Positions 23,440 through 33,000 of a stretch of DNA of 64,000 bases are shown here, one piece after another. The stretch comes from Candidatus Proelusimicrobium tauri (GTDB taxonomy: Bacteria > Elusimicrobiota > Elusimicrobia > Elusimicrobiales > Elusimicrobiaceae). The position numbers were made by a program, and so were the translations under genes. The notes beneath the pieces are model-generated. The model was not told the DNA's origin. It ran no database searches and saw only the letters and a program-made list of their open reading frames with translations. Each line of letters begins with the position of its first letter. The stretch's first letter is position 1. The DNA is taken from positions 1-64,000 of the forward strand of contig DBYY01000007.1 in NCBI GenBank assembly GCA_002311025.1. Reading direction: 5' to 3'.

Positions 23440-24360
23440 TTATATTTTCTTGTGTTTTTGTGTATAAAAAGTGAAACCGACGATATAAATAAATAATAAA
23501 ACGGCAAAAGTTAAAGATAAAAATCTGCTTATATAATCTAAGCCGAACAATTTTAAAATTGTATTACTTAAAACGATACAGGGAATAACGACAAAACTTC
23601 TTTGTAAAGTTAAAGAGTGCCCATTTTCGCAAACTATACTATTACACTTTACCCCTAGAGGGAAACCCATCATACCGCCGGCAGCGATAATAATTGTAAG
23701 AACAAAAATTTCAAGTCCCACTTGTTTGCCACTGCTAAGAACATAAAAAAGTCCGCCAGTAGAAGTGGTAAGCAAAAGCAAAATGCGCACGGCTCTTGCC
23801 GTCCATTGTTCAGGCACTTTAAAGATATTAACTAAAATAGGTCTTATTATCATTGCTCCGCCGATACCCAAAAGAGAACTGAAAACGCCTGTTCCAAGTC
23901 CGCCAAGAAAGGCAAGCCAACTTTGTTTACGGGAAAAATTAGGCAAAGCATTTTCGTTCTTAATCGGTTTTGAAAATAAAGTTTGATAACCGATAAAGAG
24001 ATTAACCAAACAAAAAATAATCATTAAAGCCGTTGAACCAAAAAGCCCGTAGAGATAATCATTTATGAATCTGCCGGTAAAAGCCGTTATAAAACACCCG
24101 ATACCCAAAGGAATAATCATACGTTTGCCAAAAGAACGTTTACCCCAATTTACTTTAGGAAAATCTTTTACAACTAAAGGCAGGGTTGAAGGAACCATTT
24201 GTAAAAGACTTACCCCCACTGCTTCCGCCGGAGAAAAACCGAAAATAAGCATTACCGGCACAATAAGCCATCCGCAGCCTACTCCCCAATAACCTCCGGC
24301 AAACATACCCACAAAACCGATTATAGGCAAAATAAAATAAAGATACCAAGCAATAGTCAT
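23440..24360 (-). CDS. Sulfite exporter TauE/SafE-family permease
   Basis: A 306-residue membrane protein with eight or nine helices. Two inverted repeats carry the family motif: GGYWGVGCGWLIVPVM near the N-terminus and GVFSSLLGIGGAMIIRPIL in the middle. The family exports sulfite, sulfoacetate or related organosulfur anions. The binding site is poor: GAGAGG lies 13 nt before the ATG, within the 3' arm of the terminator hairpin at 24370-24408. Confidence 0.88.
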   Translation of the reverse strand: MTIAWYLYFILPIIGFVGMFAGGYWGVGCGWLIVPVMLIFGFSPAEAVGVSLLQMVPSTLPLVVKDFPKVNWGKRSFGKRMIIPLGIGCFITAFTGRFINDYLYGLFGSTALMIIFCLVNLFIGYQTLFSKPIKNENALPNFSRKQSWLAFLGGLGTGVFSSLLGIGGAMIIRPILVNIFKVPEQWTARAVRILLLLTTSTGGLFYVLSSGKQVGLEIFVLTIIIAAGGMMGFPLGVKCNSIVCENGHSLTLQRSFVVIPCIVLSNTILKLFGLDYISRFLSLTFAVLLFIYIVGFTFYTQKHKKI

Positions 24361-24369
24361 TTTTTATAA

Positions 24370-24408
24370 AAAACCTCTCTTATATTTTAGAATATATAGA
24401 GAGGTTTT
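24370..24408 (-). terminator. Terminator between osmC-type and tauE-type genes
   Basis: An 11-bp perfect stem AAAACCTCTCT (24370-24380) with AGAGAGGTTTT (24398-24408) and a T-run on the minus strand. Its distal arm contains the only purine-rich stretch upstream of the TauE start. Confidence 0.8.
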
Positions 24409-24437
24409 ACAAAAAGTTATCTTCTGAAAAAATTATT

Positions 24438-24824
24438 TTATAAAGAGCGTTCAAGCAATATCTCTTTCTCAAAAGTAAGATGCTTTCCTACCTTGCAAGT
24501 TTTTAAGACATTGATAAAATGTGCTTCTTTTTCTTGAGGAAAATCAGCCGGAATTTTAACAATAGTTGTCATCTTGGTAATCAAACCTTTATCATCAAAA
24601 ATAGGTTCTGCTCTGAAAGAAAAATTTTCTTTTTTCATACCGTTTTTTTCTACAAAAGACATTGCAAATACCGCCTGACAAGCAAGAAAAGAGGCCATAA
24701 ACATCTCAAAGGGATTAGGCGCACTATTCTCCCCACCGACTTCTATTGGCATATCCGTATAAACTTTATAATTATTTACTCTAACTTCTACTTTTTTCTT
24801 TCCCTGATATTTTGCTTCTAACAT
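24438..24824 (-). CDS. OsmC/Ohr-family peroxiredoxin-like protein
   Basis: A 128-residue OsmC-fold protein. The two redox cysteines are visible in SFLACQAVFAMSFV and LKTCKVGKHL, and NSAPNPFEMFMASFLA is the family signature. Such proteins reduce organic hydroperoxides. CGGAGG precedes the ATG. A folded element lies in the DNA upstream (24872-24961). Confidence 0.88.
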   Translation of the reverse strand: MLEAKYQGKKKVEVRVNNYKVYTDMPIEVGGENSAPNPFEMFMASFLACQAVFAMSFVEKNGMKKENFSFRAEPIFDDKGLITKMTTIVKIPADFPQEKEAHFINVLKTCKVGKHLTFEKEILLERSL

Positions 24825-24871
24825 AAATACCTCCGTTTAATTAATTGTATAAAAATTTTATTTTTTAATTT

Positions 24872-24961
24872 TGCCGGATGAGGAGGAAGAATATAATGTA
24901 GTATTAGATTATATTCCGAACCTCCTCTTGAAGGAAGGTTTCCGGCAGGATTTTAACCTGC
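24872..24961. other. Multi-stem inverted-repeat element (possible structured RNA)
   Basis: Three nested perfect stems: TGCCGGA with TCCGGCA (24872-24878, 24941-24947), GAGGAGG with CCTCCTC (24880-24886, 24921-24927) and GAATATAAT with ATTATATTC (24889-24897, 24908-24916). A fourth hairpin, GCAGG with CCTGC (24945-24949, 24957-24961), shares bases with the outer stem, so the two are mutually exclusive. It lies 48-137 bp upstream of the OsmC-type gene and may be its leader. No known class fits. Confidence 0.5.
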
Positions 24962-25059
24962 ACACAAAACGGTAATAATTTATAATTAACCAAACTAATT
25001 ATTTTATAGTATAAATAAAAAATAAGATTTTTGTCAAGTATATTTTTATTTACCCATAA

Positions 25060-25090
25060 AAAAAGAGCAATTTTAAAAATTGCTCTTTTT
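25060..25090 (-). terminator. Terminator after htpX
   Basis: An almost fully paired 15-bp arm AAAAAGAGCAATTTT (25060-25074) with 25076-25090, with A/T tracts on both sides. It begins 5 bp after the htpX stop. Confidence 0.85.
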
Positions 25091-25094
25091 AAAT

Positions 25095-26009
25095 TTACCT
25101 TAACATACCTCTTAAGGCGGCTATGCGCTTTTCTATCGGTGGGTGAGTATCAAATAGATGTTTTATTGCCGGTAAGAAACACATACTTGAAGCCAAAGAT
25201 TGCCCTTGGAAAGCACTTATTTTGCTATTGCCGGAAATGGCTTCAAGTGCTTCAGCCAAAGCCTCAGGATCACGTGTAATTAAGGCTGCGGTAGCATCGG
25301 CCTGATACTCCTGACGGCGTGAAAGCATCATTCTGATAATCGGCGCAATCAACAAGCCGTAAAGTAAAAACACAAGTCCAAGTATGAACAGTAGGCCGGC
25401 ACCTTTACCTTTCGAACGCCCGCCACGCACTCTAATTAAAATTTGCCCTAACAAAGTTAGTACACCGATACCGCTTACTATTAAGACCATTAAAGCGACA
25501 TCTCTGTTGCCGATATGAGCCATTTCGTGAGCGATAACGCCTTCAAGTTGCGGTTTTGTTAATTTTTTAACAATACCCTCTGTCATAGCCAAAATAGCCG
25601 TTTCAGGTTTCACTCCGGCGGCAAAAGCATTGCAACCCTGCTCCGGAATTAAGTAGACCTTCGGAACGGGCAAACCGGCAACCTTTGCAACATCTTCAAC
25701 CATAGAATAAATGGCAAAATGGGTATCTTTTGTTATTTCTTTTGCTCCTGTCATATTAACAATCATTTTGCCTTCGTTAAGATAGGAAATCCCCATCCAA
25801 ACAAGAGCAACAACAAAGACAATCGGTATGACTATCGACGCTAAAGAATTTGTGCGTTGAAGAACATTCATTCCGTCAACAACAGGTCCTTCAAAAAAAT
25901 GCATCACAAGCAGCGTTATATAAATCAATACCGATAGAACTAACGGGAATAAAAGTGTAATCAAAAAGATTTTTGTCTTATTCTTTTGTATATGGTCGTA
26001 GATAAGCAT
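25095..26009 (-). CDS. htpX: HtpX-type membrane zinc metalloprotease
   Basis: A 304-residue M48 protease. The zinc site is in GVIAHEMAHIGNRDVALM (HExxH), with the third ligand in the RRQEYQADATAA segment. Hydrophobic helices lie at about 15-40, 55-75, 155-175 and 190-215. Family members degrade misfolded inner-membrane proteins under stress. It starts 2 bp after the lemA stop, the usual lemA-htpX pairing. Confidence 0.93.
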   Translation of the reverse strand: MLIYDHIQKNKTKIFLITLLFPLVLSVLIYITLLVMHFFEGPVVDGMNVLQRTNSLASIVIPIVFVVALVWMGISYLNEGKMIVNMTGAKEITKDTHFAIYSMVEDVAKVAGLPVPKVYLIPEQGCNAFAAGVKPETAILAMTEGIVKKLTKPQLEGVIAHEMAHIGNRDVALMVLIVSGIGVLTLLGQILIRVRGGRSKGKGAGLLFILGLVFLLYGLLIAPIIRMMLSRRQEYQADATAALITRDPEALAEALEAISGNSKISAFQGQSLASSMCFLPAIKHLFDTHPPIEKRIAALRGMLR

Positions 26010-26011
26010 AT

Positions 26012-26581
26012 TTAAAATTTAACTTGAACCGGTTTGCTTGCAGAGGCTTTTTCTTCTTCATCGAGTTCAAAGAAAACCGCTTTCTTAAAACCAAACATTG
26101 CAGCAATTATATTTGTCGGGAACATTTCGACTTTATTATTTAAAGCAAGAACATTACCGTTATAATATCTGCGGGATGCTTTAATTTTATTTTCCGTATC
26201 GGTTAATTCTTCTTGTAATCTTAAGAAATTTTGGTTTGCTTTCAAATCGGGATAATTTTCGCTCAAAGCAAATAAACTTTTAAGTGTACCGGATAAAATG
26301 TTTTCACTTTTTGCCTGTTCTGCAGGAGTGCCGTTATTTGCCATAGCCATATTTCTTGCTTGGATAACTTTCTCAAGTGTACCACTTTCATGGGAAGCAT
26401 AACCTTTAACTGTTTCAATCAAATTAGGAATAAGGTCATAGCGACGTTTCATTTGAACTTGAATATCGCTCCATGCTTCTCTCACGCGGTTTCTCAAGGA
26501 CACAAATCCGTTATAAGTCGCAACCAAATAGATTACGCCTACAAATAAAACACCCAGTACTACCAGTGATATTATTAACAT
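26012..26581 (-). CDS. lemA: LemA-family protein
   Basis: A 189-residue protein with one N-terminal membrane helix (residues 1-22) and a four-helix bundle. YNGFVSLRNRVREAWSDIQVQMKRR and the downstream DLIPNLIETVKGY are family hallmarks. Its biochemical role is not known; it is usually encoded with htpX. A binding site (GGAGAG) precedes the ATG. Confidence 0.92.
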   Translation of the reverse strand: MLIISLVVLGVLFVGVIYLVATYNGFVSLRNRVREAWSDIQVQMKRRYDLIPNLIETVKGYASHESGTLEKVIQARNMAMANNGTPAEQAKSENILSGTLKSLFALSENYPDLKANQNFLRLQEELTDTENKIKASRRYYNGNVLALNNKVEMFPTNIIAAMFGFKKAVFFELDEEEKASASKPVQVKF

Positions 26582-26636
26582 ACTACTCTCCTTTTGTTTT
26601 TATATATACAAATTAAACAAAAAAATTAAACAATTA

Positions 26637-28136
26637 TCAATCTTTATTTATGCGATATTTTTCTACATTAGTGGCAGTAAAGAAATCTTGCAGATATTCT
26701 TCTTTTGAAGCAAGGAGTAAAACTTTATCCCCCAAAGCGAACTTCGTAGACGGTAATGGAACAATAAAGGAATCTCCTCTTTTCATCATTACTATCCTTA
26801 CGGGTTCTTTAAAAGCAAGATTTTCCGCCTTTGGATATTTGGCTAAAAAACCTTCCTCTATCTTAAATTCCGCCGTAAGACCGATATCTTCGGGCAAATC
26901 AAGAGCAAAAGTTTTTTTATCTTCCTCTTTAGAGGTTAATTTTAAAAGTCTTGCTACATAAGGAACGCTGGTTCCCTGTAAAACAAGAGATATAATGGTT
27001 ATAAAAAATACTATATTAAAAATTTCCTTTGCATGCGGAACACCTGCTACAAAAGGATAAGTCGCAAAGATTATCGGTACAGCACCGCGTAAACCCACCC
27101 AAGAAACAAAAACTTTTGCTTGCCTTGAAACTTTTTTAAACGGCGTAAGGCATAAAAAGACGCTAATTGGCCTGGCAAAAATAATCATAAATAAAACTAT
27201 CGCAAGAGCAACCCACATAATATCCACAAGTTCCGAAGGGTTAACCAGCAAACCAAGTGTTAAAAACATCACTATTTGAAAAAGCCAAGTTAAACTATCA
27301 AAAAAGGTAATAACGCTTTTTTTATAAGCAACTTTCTCATTACCTATAATAAGACCTGCCACATAAACCGCTAAATACCCGTTACCGTTAACTATTGAAG
27401 TAAAGGAAAAAGCAAATAAAACAAAAGCCAAAAGCAAAACAGCATACAAAGCGGAATAATCAAGATTTATTTTATTTAGCACTAAAACTGCCATATAACC
27501 GATAGCCGCACCAAATAAAGCACCTAAAAATAATTGTAAAAAGAAATTAAAAACAATTAAATTTACCCCTAAAGATTTGCTCATTATTAACTGTATAAAA
27601 AATATCGTAAGCATATACGCCATAGGGTCATTACTGCCGCTTTCAAATTCCAGCATAGAGCGGACATTTTGAGAAAGATTTAAGTTTTTAGTTCTCAAAA
27701 TTGAAAAGACCGAAGCCGAATCCGTAGACGCCATAACTGAAGCAAGCAGAAAGCACCCCGGCAAAGATAAATGTAAATAGGCGGGATAATATTTTGTTAT
27801 CACAAAAGCAAATAAACCGGTAATTACAGCCGTTAAAATAACCCCAACGGTCGAAAGCAAAAACCCTTGCCAAATGATAGGTTTAATATCTTTGATTTTT
27901 GTATCCATCCCACCGGAAAACAAAATAATACTCAAAGCCACCATACCTATAAATTGGGCTTGCTTAAAACTATTAAATTGTATACCGAAACCTTCGCTAC
28001 CGAAAATAATACCGACTATTAAAAATAACAATAAAGAAGGAACACCAAAGCGGTATCCTGTTTTACCTGAAACAATACTGACAAAAAGTAAAATGGCTCC
28101 GATAAGTAAAAAATATTCCGGTGTAGTTATCGGCAT
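26637..28136 (-). CDS. K+/H+ antiporter (CPA1 family, NhaP2/CvrA-like)
   Basis: A 499-residue protein with 12-13 membrane helices (about 5-390). GIIFGSEGFG, LFSGGMDT and ASTDSASVFSIL match the CPA1 ion pathway, and FVSWVGLRGAVPIIFAT is typical of NhaP2 antiporters. Residues 400-495 form a C-terminal RCK_C-like regulatory domain. It probably exports K+ and helps adjust pH or osmolarity. It starts just before the upstream sulfatase gene ends and is likely co-transcribed with it. Confidence 0.9.
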   Translation of the reverse strand: MPITTPEYFLLIGAILLFVSIVSGKTGYRFGVPSLLLFLIVGIIFGSEGFGIQFNSFKQAQFIGMVALSIILFSGGMDTKIKDIKPIIWQGFLLSTVGVILTAVITGLFAFVITKYYPAYLHLSLPGCFLLASVMASTDSASVFSILRTKNLNLSQNVRSMLEFESGSNDPMAYMLTIFFIQLIMSKSLGVNLIVFNFFLQLFLGALFGAAIGYMAVLVLNKINLDYSALYAVLLLAFVLFAFSFTSIVNGNGYLAVYVAGLIIGNEKVAYKKSVITFFDSLTWLFQIVMFLTLGLLVNPSELVDIMWVALAIVLFMIIFARPISVFLCLTPFKKVSRQAKVFVSWVGLRGAVPIIFATYPFVAGVPHAKEIFNIVFFITIISLVLQGTSVPYVARLLKLTSKEEDKKTFALDLPEDIGLTAEFKIEEGFLAKYPKAENLAFKEPVRIVMMKRGDSFIVPLPSTKFALGDKVLLLASKEEYLQDFFTATNVEKYRINKD

Positions 28137-30086
28137 TTATTCCCCCTTTGTATGATGGAAAGTTATATACCTAGAGGCCTCATACAAACCTTGTGTAAGA
28201 TTTTTCATCTTTTCGCATTTTTCTTTTTCTTGCTGGCAATAATCTTTTTGACTATCTTCCTTATATTTGAAAAGGCCTTCTTTGCCGGACCAAGCAAGAT
28301 AATAATAATCCCCTTGAACAAAACCTATTTCCAGCGGTGCTGCGGGAGAAGTAATAATCAAGGCGCCATCTTCAAGATTTTTATCAAAAATATTTCTGCC
28401 GATTGCCGTTTGGGTATGTTCTATACCTAGCAAACCTGCCATAGTTGCCGTAACATCGGCTTGGCTTGAAACTTTATTATTTACAGAGGGTTCAATTCTC
28501 GGTCCAAGAACAATAAGCGGAACATTATTGGAAGTTAATCTTAAATCAATATAACTCTGTTTAAGATTTTTTGATTTAAAAGAAGTCAAACCGTGATCAC
28601 CGTAAATAAGGAAAATTGTATCTTTATAAAAGGGTTCTTTTTTGATTAAGTTAAAAAATTCGCCCATAGCATAATCCTGAAAACGCATAGAATTATATTC
28701 AGCATTTCCATTGAAACCATAGGCATCTAAAAGTTTTTCATCAAGATTTTTTACCTCAAAAGTGCCGTGATCATCAGGTATGGTATAAGGTCTATGATAG
28801 CCCGAAGTTTGGATAAGCGCAAAAAACGGTTCTTTTGTTTTAGCAAGTTCTTTTGCGGCATATCTGAACATATCCAAATCGGAAAGCCCCCAAACATCAT
28901 TTCTATCCTGATTTTCATAGGTGCCTTCTTCAAAAATTTTAAGGTCTTTTATATTATATTGTAAAAGGCCTCTGACATTACCCCAGTTAGTGCTACCGCC
29001 GATAAAATAAAACTTTTGATAATCAGGTAAATCATCTATCAAAGAATGTTGGGCAACAATCATAGGATTCCTTGAAGAAGTTTTAACAGCGGAAGTATCA
29101 GGCAAACCTGTTATAGAGGTAAAAACCCCTCTTGCCGTGCCAACCATAGGAGTAAAGAAATGCGTAAATAAAGCACCTTCTTTTGAAAGTTTTAAAATTT
29201 CAGGTGTAGTATCAAGTTCGGGGTTATTAAAAGAAGTTTTATCCCACGAAAGCGACTCCGTAAGCAAAATAACCACATTATATTTTTTAGGATTTTTTGC
29301 GGCAATTTCTCTTGAGAAATTAAGGTTTTCTTTATCTTTGTTTTTAACACCCAAAAAGTCCGCAACTTCATCATAATATTGTTTTGTTTTTTCCGTATCA
29401 AAACCATAACCTATTTTGGCAAATTTATAGGTATCATATAAATTTTGTAAAGGGTTTAAGGCAATAGAAGTTAAAAAATTGTCATTTGTAAAATAGGCAT
29501 TACTCCATCTTAAAGGATATTGCGAAAATCTGCCGTGCACAAAACCAGCCGTTATAAGTAAGGCAATAATAAAAAATAACCAACCTCTTTTTGTCCCTTG
29601 CTGGGTATAAGCATAGTTAGCAACTTTTCTTGTAAAGAAATAAGCAATCAAAGCACATACCAATAAAGCAAAACTTCCGCTAATAACCGGATAAGTCTGC
29701 CAAACCATTTCAAGCGAAGTAACCGTATTTTGTGCAAGTTCGATAATATAGGAGTTTAATCTTTGGTTTAAATAAGCATAGTAACCAAAATCAACAAAGT
29801 AAATTAAAACCAATCCGCTAAAAGCAAAAGCATAAAAGAAGCATATTATCTTCTTAAGTATTTTCCTTGCGGGTAAAAGCAAAAAAAGGCCAAAGGGTAA
29901 AGAAAATAAAAAAGCGATTCTTGCATCAAATCTTAAACCCGTATAAAAAGCCCTAAAAACACCGTCTTTAAAACCGAGATTATTTATGAAATAAAAAACA
30001 ACACGGAACATCGCCATCAAAATAAAAGTGGAGAAAACGAAAATAAAATAGGACTTAAATCTTGTCGGAACGGTTATTTTTTTCAT
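28137..30086 (-). CDS. LTA-synthase-family membrane sulfatase / phosphoglycol transferase
   Basis: A 649-residue protein with five N-terminal membrane helices (about 10-190) and a periplasmic alkaline-phosphatase-fold domain (about 265-620). VVILLTESLSWDK gives the first metal ligand, and the nucleophile threonine is in GTARGVFTSITG; YGDHGLTSFKS is the C-terminal metal motif. The family transfers phosphoglycerol or phosphoethanolamine to envelope lipids or glycans. It overlaps the upstream gene as ATGA. Confidence 0.87.
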   Translation of the reverse strand: MKKITVPTRFKSYFIFVFSTFILMAMFRVVFYFINNLGFKDGVFRAFYTGLRFDARIAFLFSLPFGLFLLLPARKILKKIICFFYAFAFSGLVLIYFVDFGYYAYLNQRLNSYIIELAQNTVTSLEMVWQTYPVISGSFALLVCALIAYFFTRKVANYAYTQQGTKRGWLFFIIALLITAGFVHGRFSQYPLRWSNAYFTNDNFLTSIALNPLQNLYDTYKFAKIGYGFDTEKTKQYYDEVADFLGVKNKDKENLNFSREIAAKNPKKYNVVILLTESLSWDKTSFNNPELDTTPEILKLSKEGALFTHFFTPMVGTARGVFTSITGLPDTSAVKTSSRNPMIVAQHSLIDDLPDYQKFYFIGGSTNWGNVRGLLQYNIKDLKIFEEGTYENQDRNDVWGLSDLDMFRYAAKELAKTKEPFFALIQTSGYHRPYTIPDDHGTFEVKNLDEKLLDAYGFNGNAEYNSMRFQDYAMGEFFNLIKKEPFYKDTIFLIYGDHGLTSFKSKNLKQSYIDLRLTSNNVPLIVLGPRIEPSVNNKVSSQADVTATMAGLLGIEHTQTAIGRNIFDKNLEDGALIITSPAAPLEIGFVQGDYYYLAWSGKEGLFKYKEDSQKDYCQQEKEKCEKMKNLTQGLYEASRYITFHHTKGE

Positions 30087-33000
30087 TTATTTTTCTCCTC
30101 TGCAAGTTGCTGTAAAGCAGGATAATCAATTTTACCTGTTCCCATTAAAAGCATCTTTTCCAAAATTTCAAGTTTTTTGGGAACCCAAAGTTCACTGAAA
30201 CCTTGCTTTTTAAAATACTCTTGAATTTGTTTTAAGGTTGCATCTTGTTTATCGGTATAGGCGATAAGTTGCTCCCCTCTTTTTTCATCGGGCAAGCGAA
30301 CAAGCGCCGTTATATTATCGGGCCAGAGTTTCTTTAAAGCAAGTTCGACTGCCGTCATAGAAACCATTTCGCCGGCAATTTTTGCAAAACGTTTTGCTCT
30401 ACCTTTAATGGTGGCAAAGTTTTCTTCGTCAAAGGCAATAATATCGCCGGTATCATACCAACCGTCTTTAGGCGCTTCTATTTTGCCCGGTGCACTTGCT
30501 TTAAGATAACCAAGCATAATATTATCGCCTTTAATTAAAAGTTTACCGCCATCTTCAATACCGTCAACTTTTTCAAGTTTACACTCAATCCCGGGTACCG
30601 GCCTGCCGACAGTTCCGCGTTTATAATACATCGGACTATTCATTGTAACTACGGGAGAAGCCTCCGTTGTGCCGTAGGCTTCAATTACGCGAATACCAAA
30701 CTTTTCGGACCAAATTTTAAAAGTTTCGTCTTTAAGTTTTTCCCCACCGATACCGATATATTTAATATTGTGGAAGTCATATCTATGCGCCATTTTTGCA
30801 TAAGCGGCAAGGAAAGTATCCGTAGCAAAAAACACGGTTGCGTTTCTATCGTAAACAAGTTCGGGAATAATTTTAAAATGCAAAGGTGAAGGATATAAGA
30901 AAATAGATAAACTGTTTAAGATAGGCAAGAAAAATCCACATACCATACCAAAAGAGTGGAAAAGAGGCAAAGCATTAAAGAATTTATCTTGCATATCAAA
31001 GTTAAGCGAGGTTGAAAGTTGAAAGCGATTTGCATTGATATTTCTGTGGGATAAAACTACCCCTTTAGGCGAACCTTCAGACCCGCTTGTAAATAAAACT
31101 ATTGCCGGTTTATTTGGGTTTTGCTCAGGGTCAATAGCCTTATAGGTTTGATAAGGAAAGAAACTTTGCGCTACGGCAATAAGTTTATCAAAAATACTGA
31201 TTTTTAAATCTTCAAGATAAATCAAACGAATATTTTTATCTTCAAGGGCTTTAACAATCGGTTCAAGTTGTGCTCTTTCAACAAACATGCGCGAAGTTAC
31301 AACACTTTTGATTTTTGCTGCTTTGCACGAATCTAAAATATTTTTTATTCCGGAAGTAAAGTTAATCATAGCCGGCACTCTGACATGGGAAATCAAAGCA
31401 AATAAAACTGCTGCACAAATGTTCATATTAGGTAACATTACACCTATATATTCATCTTTATCGCTTTTATCGGCAAGTTTTTTACCTAGTAAAAATGATG
31501 CTATTAACAGTTTACCGTAACTCATCGGTTTTCTTGTCATATCTTCAAGTGCGCGAGCACCACGACCGGCAAAATCGGTTGCCTCAATAAAAGATTTAAA
31601 CAAAGTGCTGTCAATCTTATTACTCTTATATTTCATTTCGGCCATAAGGTCATACATTTTATCTTCAACGCTTAATCTTCTTGCTTTGCCCTTAAGATTA
31701 TCTTTAAGTTGAAAATCAACCGGCGGCATAATATTAATTGTAAATTCCACATTTTTAGGAAGATGGCGCATTTTACGACCGAAATAGGCAAATCTTGAAT
31801 ATTGAGTACCTTGCATACAAATAGGTAAAATCGTTGCGCCAGAACGTTCGGCAATCATAGCAGGGCCGGGATAAATCTTCATAATACCGCCGGTGGTGGT
31901 AATTCTGCCTTCAGGGAAAATAATTATTTTATTACCTTTTTTAATTTTATCGATAATAGTTTTAACAGCCATAGGGTTTGTGGTATCAACCGCGATATGT
32001 TTTGCAAAGCGCAAAAATTGTTTTACCCAAAAACGCTTTGCAATAACACCGTCAACAACAAAGGTAATATCATCAGGTAAAAAGGCGCCTAAAATAAGCG
32101 GGTCTAAAAAAGAATTATTGTTCGCAACGATTAAAGTTTTGCCGGTTGCTTTTTCATAATTTTCAAGACCTTTAATCTTAATGTTATAAAAGAAATTAAG
32201 CAAGAAATATAAGACAGAACGAACGACATAATCCGGCAGTAAAGTACAAATATAAAGAGCAACAAAAAGATTGGCAATAGCAAGTAAACCTATTAGCGCG
32301 GCCGTGCCAAAACCGACATAAAGTAAGCAGAAGGAAATAAAACCAGCAATTATCATACTAAGCGTAGTTAAAACATTACAAACGCCGAGTATTCTACCTC
32401 TTATTCTATCGGAAACTAAAGATTGAAGCCATGCATTTAAAGGCACAATATACAAACCTGAAGAAACAGATAAAAGTAAGATATATAAGGAAAATCTTAT
32501 CCCTTGCCAACTTGTAACAAACTCTTTAAAGGTGATTGGATAATAAGGTCTTACGGTAAAAGCACAGAAGAAGGCAAGCAGAAATAAAGCAAGCCCCATA
32601 CCTACCGCACTTAAAGGAACATATTTTATACTGACTTCACTTTTAACAAGTTCACGGCAAAGCATTGCACCTATTGCAATACCGAGTGCAAACAGAGTCA
32701 ACATATAATTTATGATATTGCCCGCAACGTTTAATTTAAACTCGGCGATTGCCTGCATTTGAGTAAAAAATACTGCGCCTACCACCCAGAACCAACATAT
32801 CGCCAAAATACAAAGAAAAATTCTTTGTGATTTATAGGCAACTTTTATATTTTTCAAACTACTTTTAAAAACATTTACATTGACCTGTGCCGTAGGAGAA
32901 GTCGGCTCGAAAGGAGTAAAGAACCAAGTCAAGACATAAGCAAGCAAGGAAACCGCTATTATTACTATACTAAGCGATGTTAAATCAGAAGAGTTTTCAA

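Noticed and set aside
24872..24961. Possible type II tRNA on either strand
   Set aside because: An anticodon-like arm can be drawn on the minus strand (loop TTCAAGA), but there is no D-arm or T-arm consensus and the would-be variable arm is far too long.
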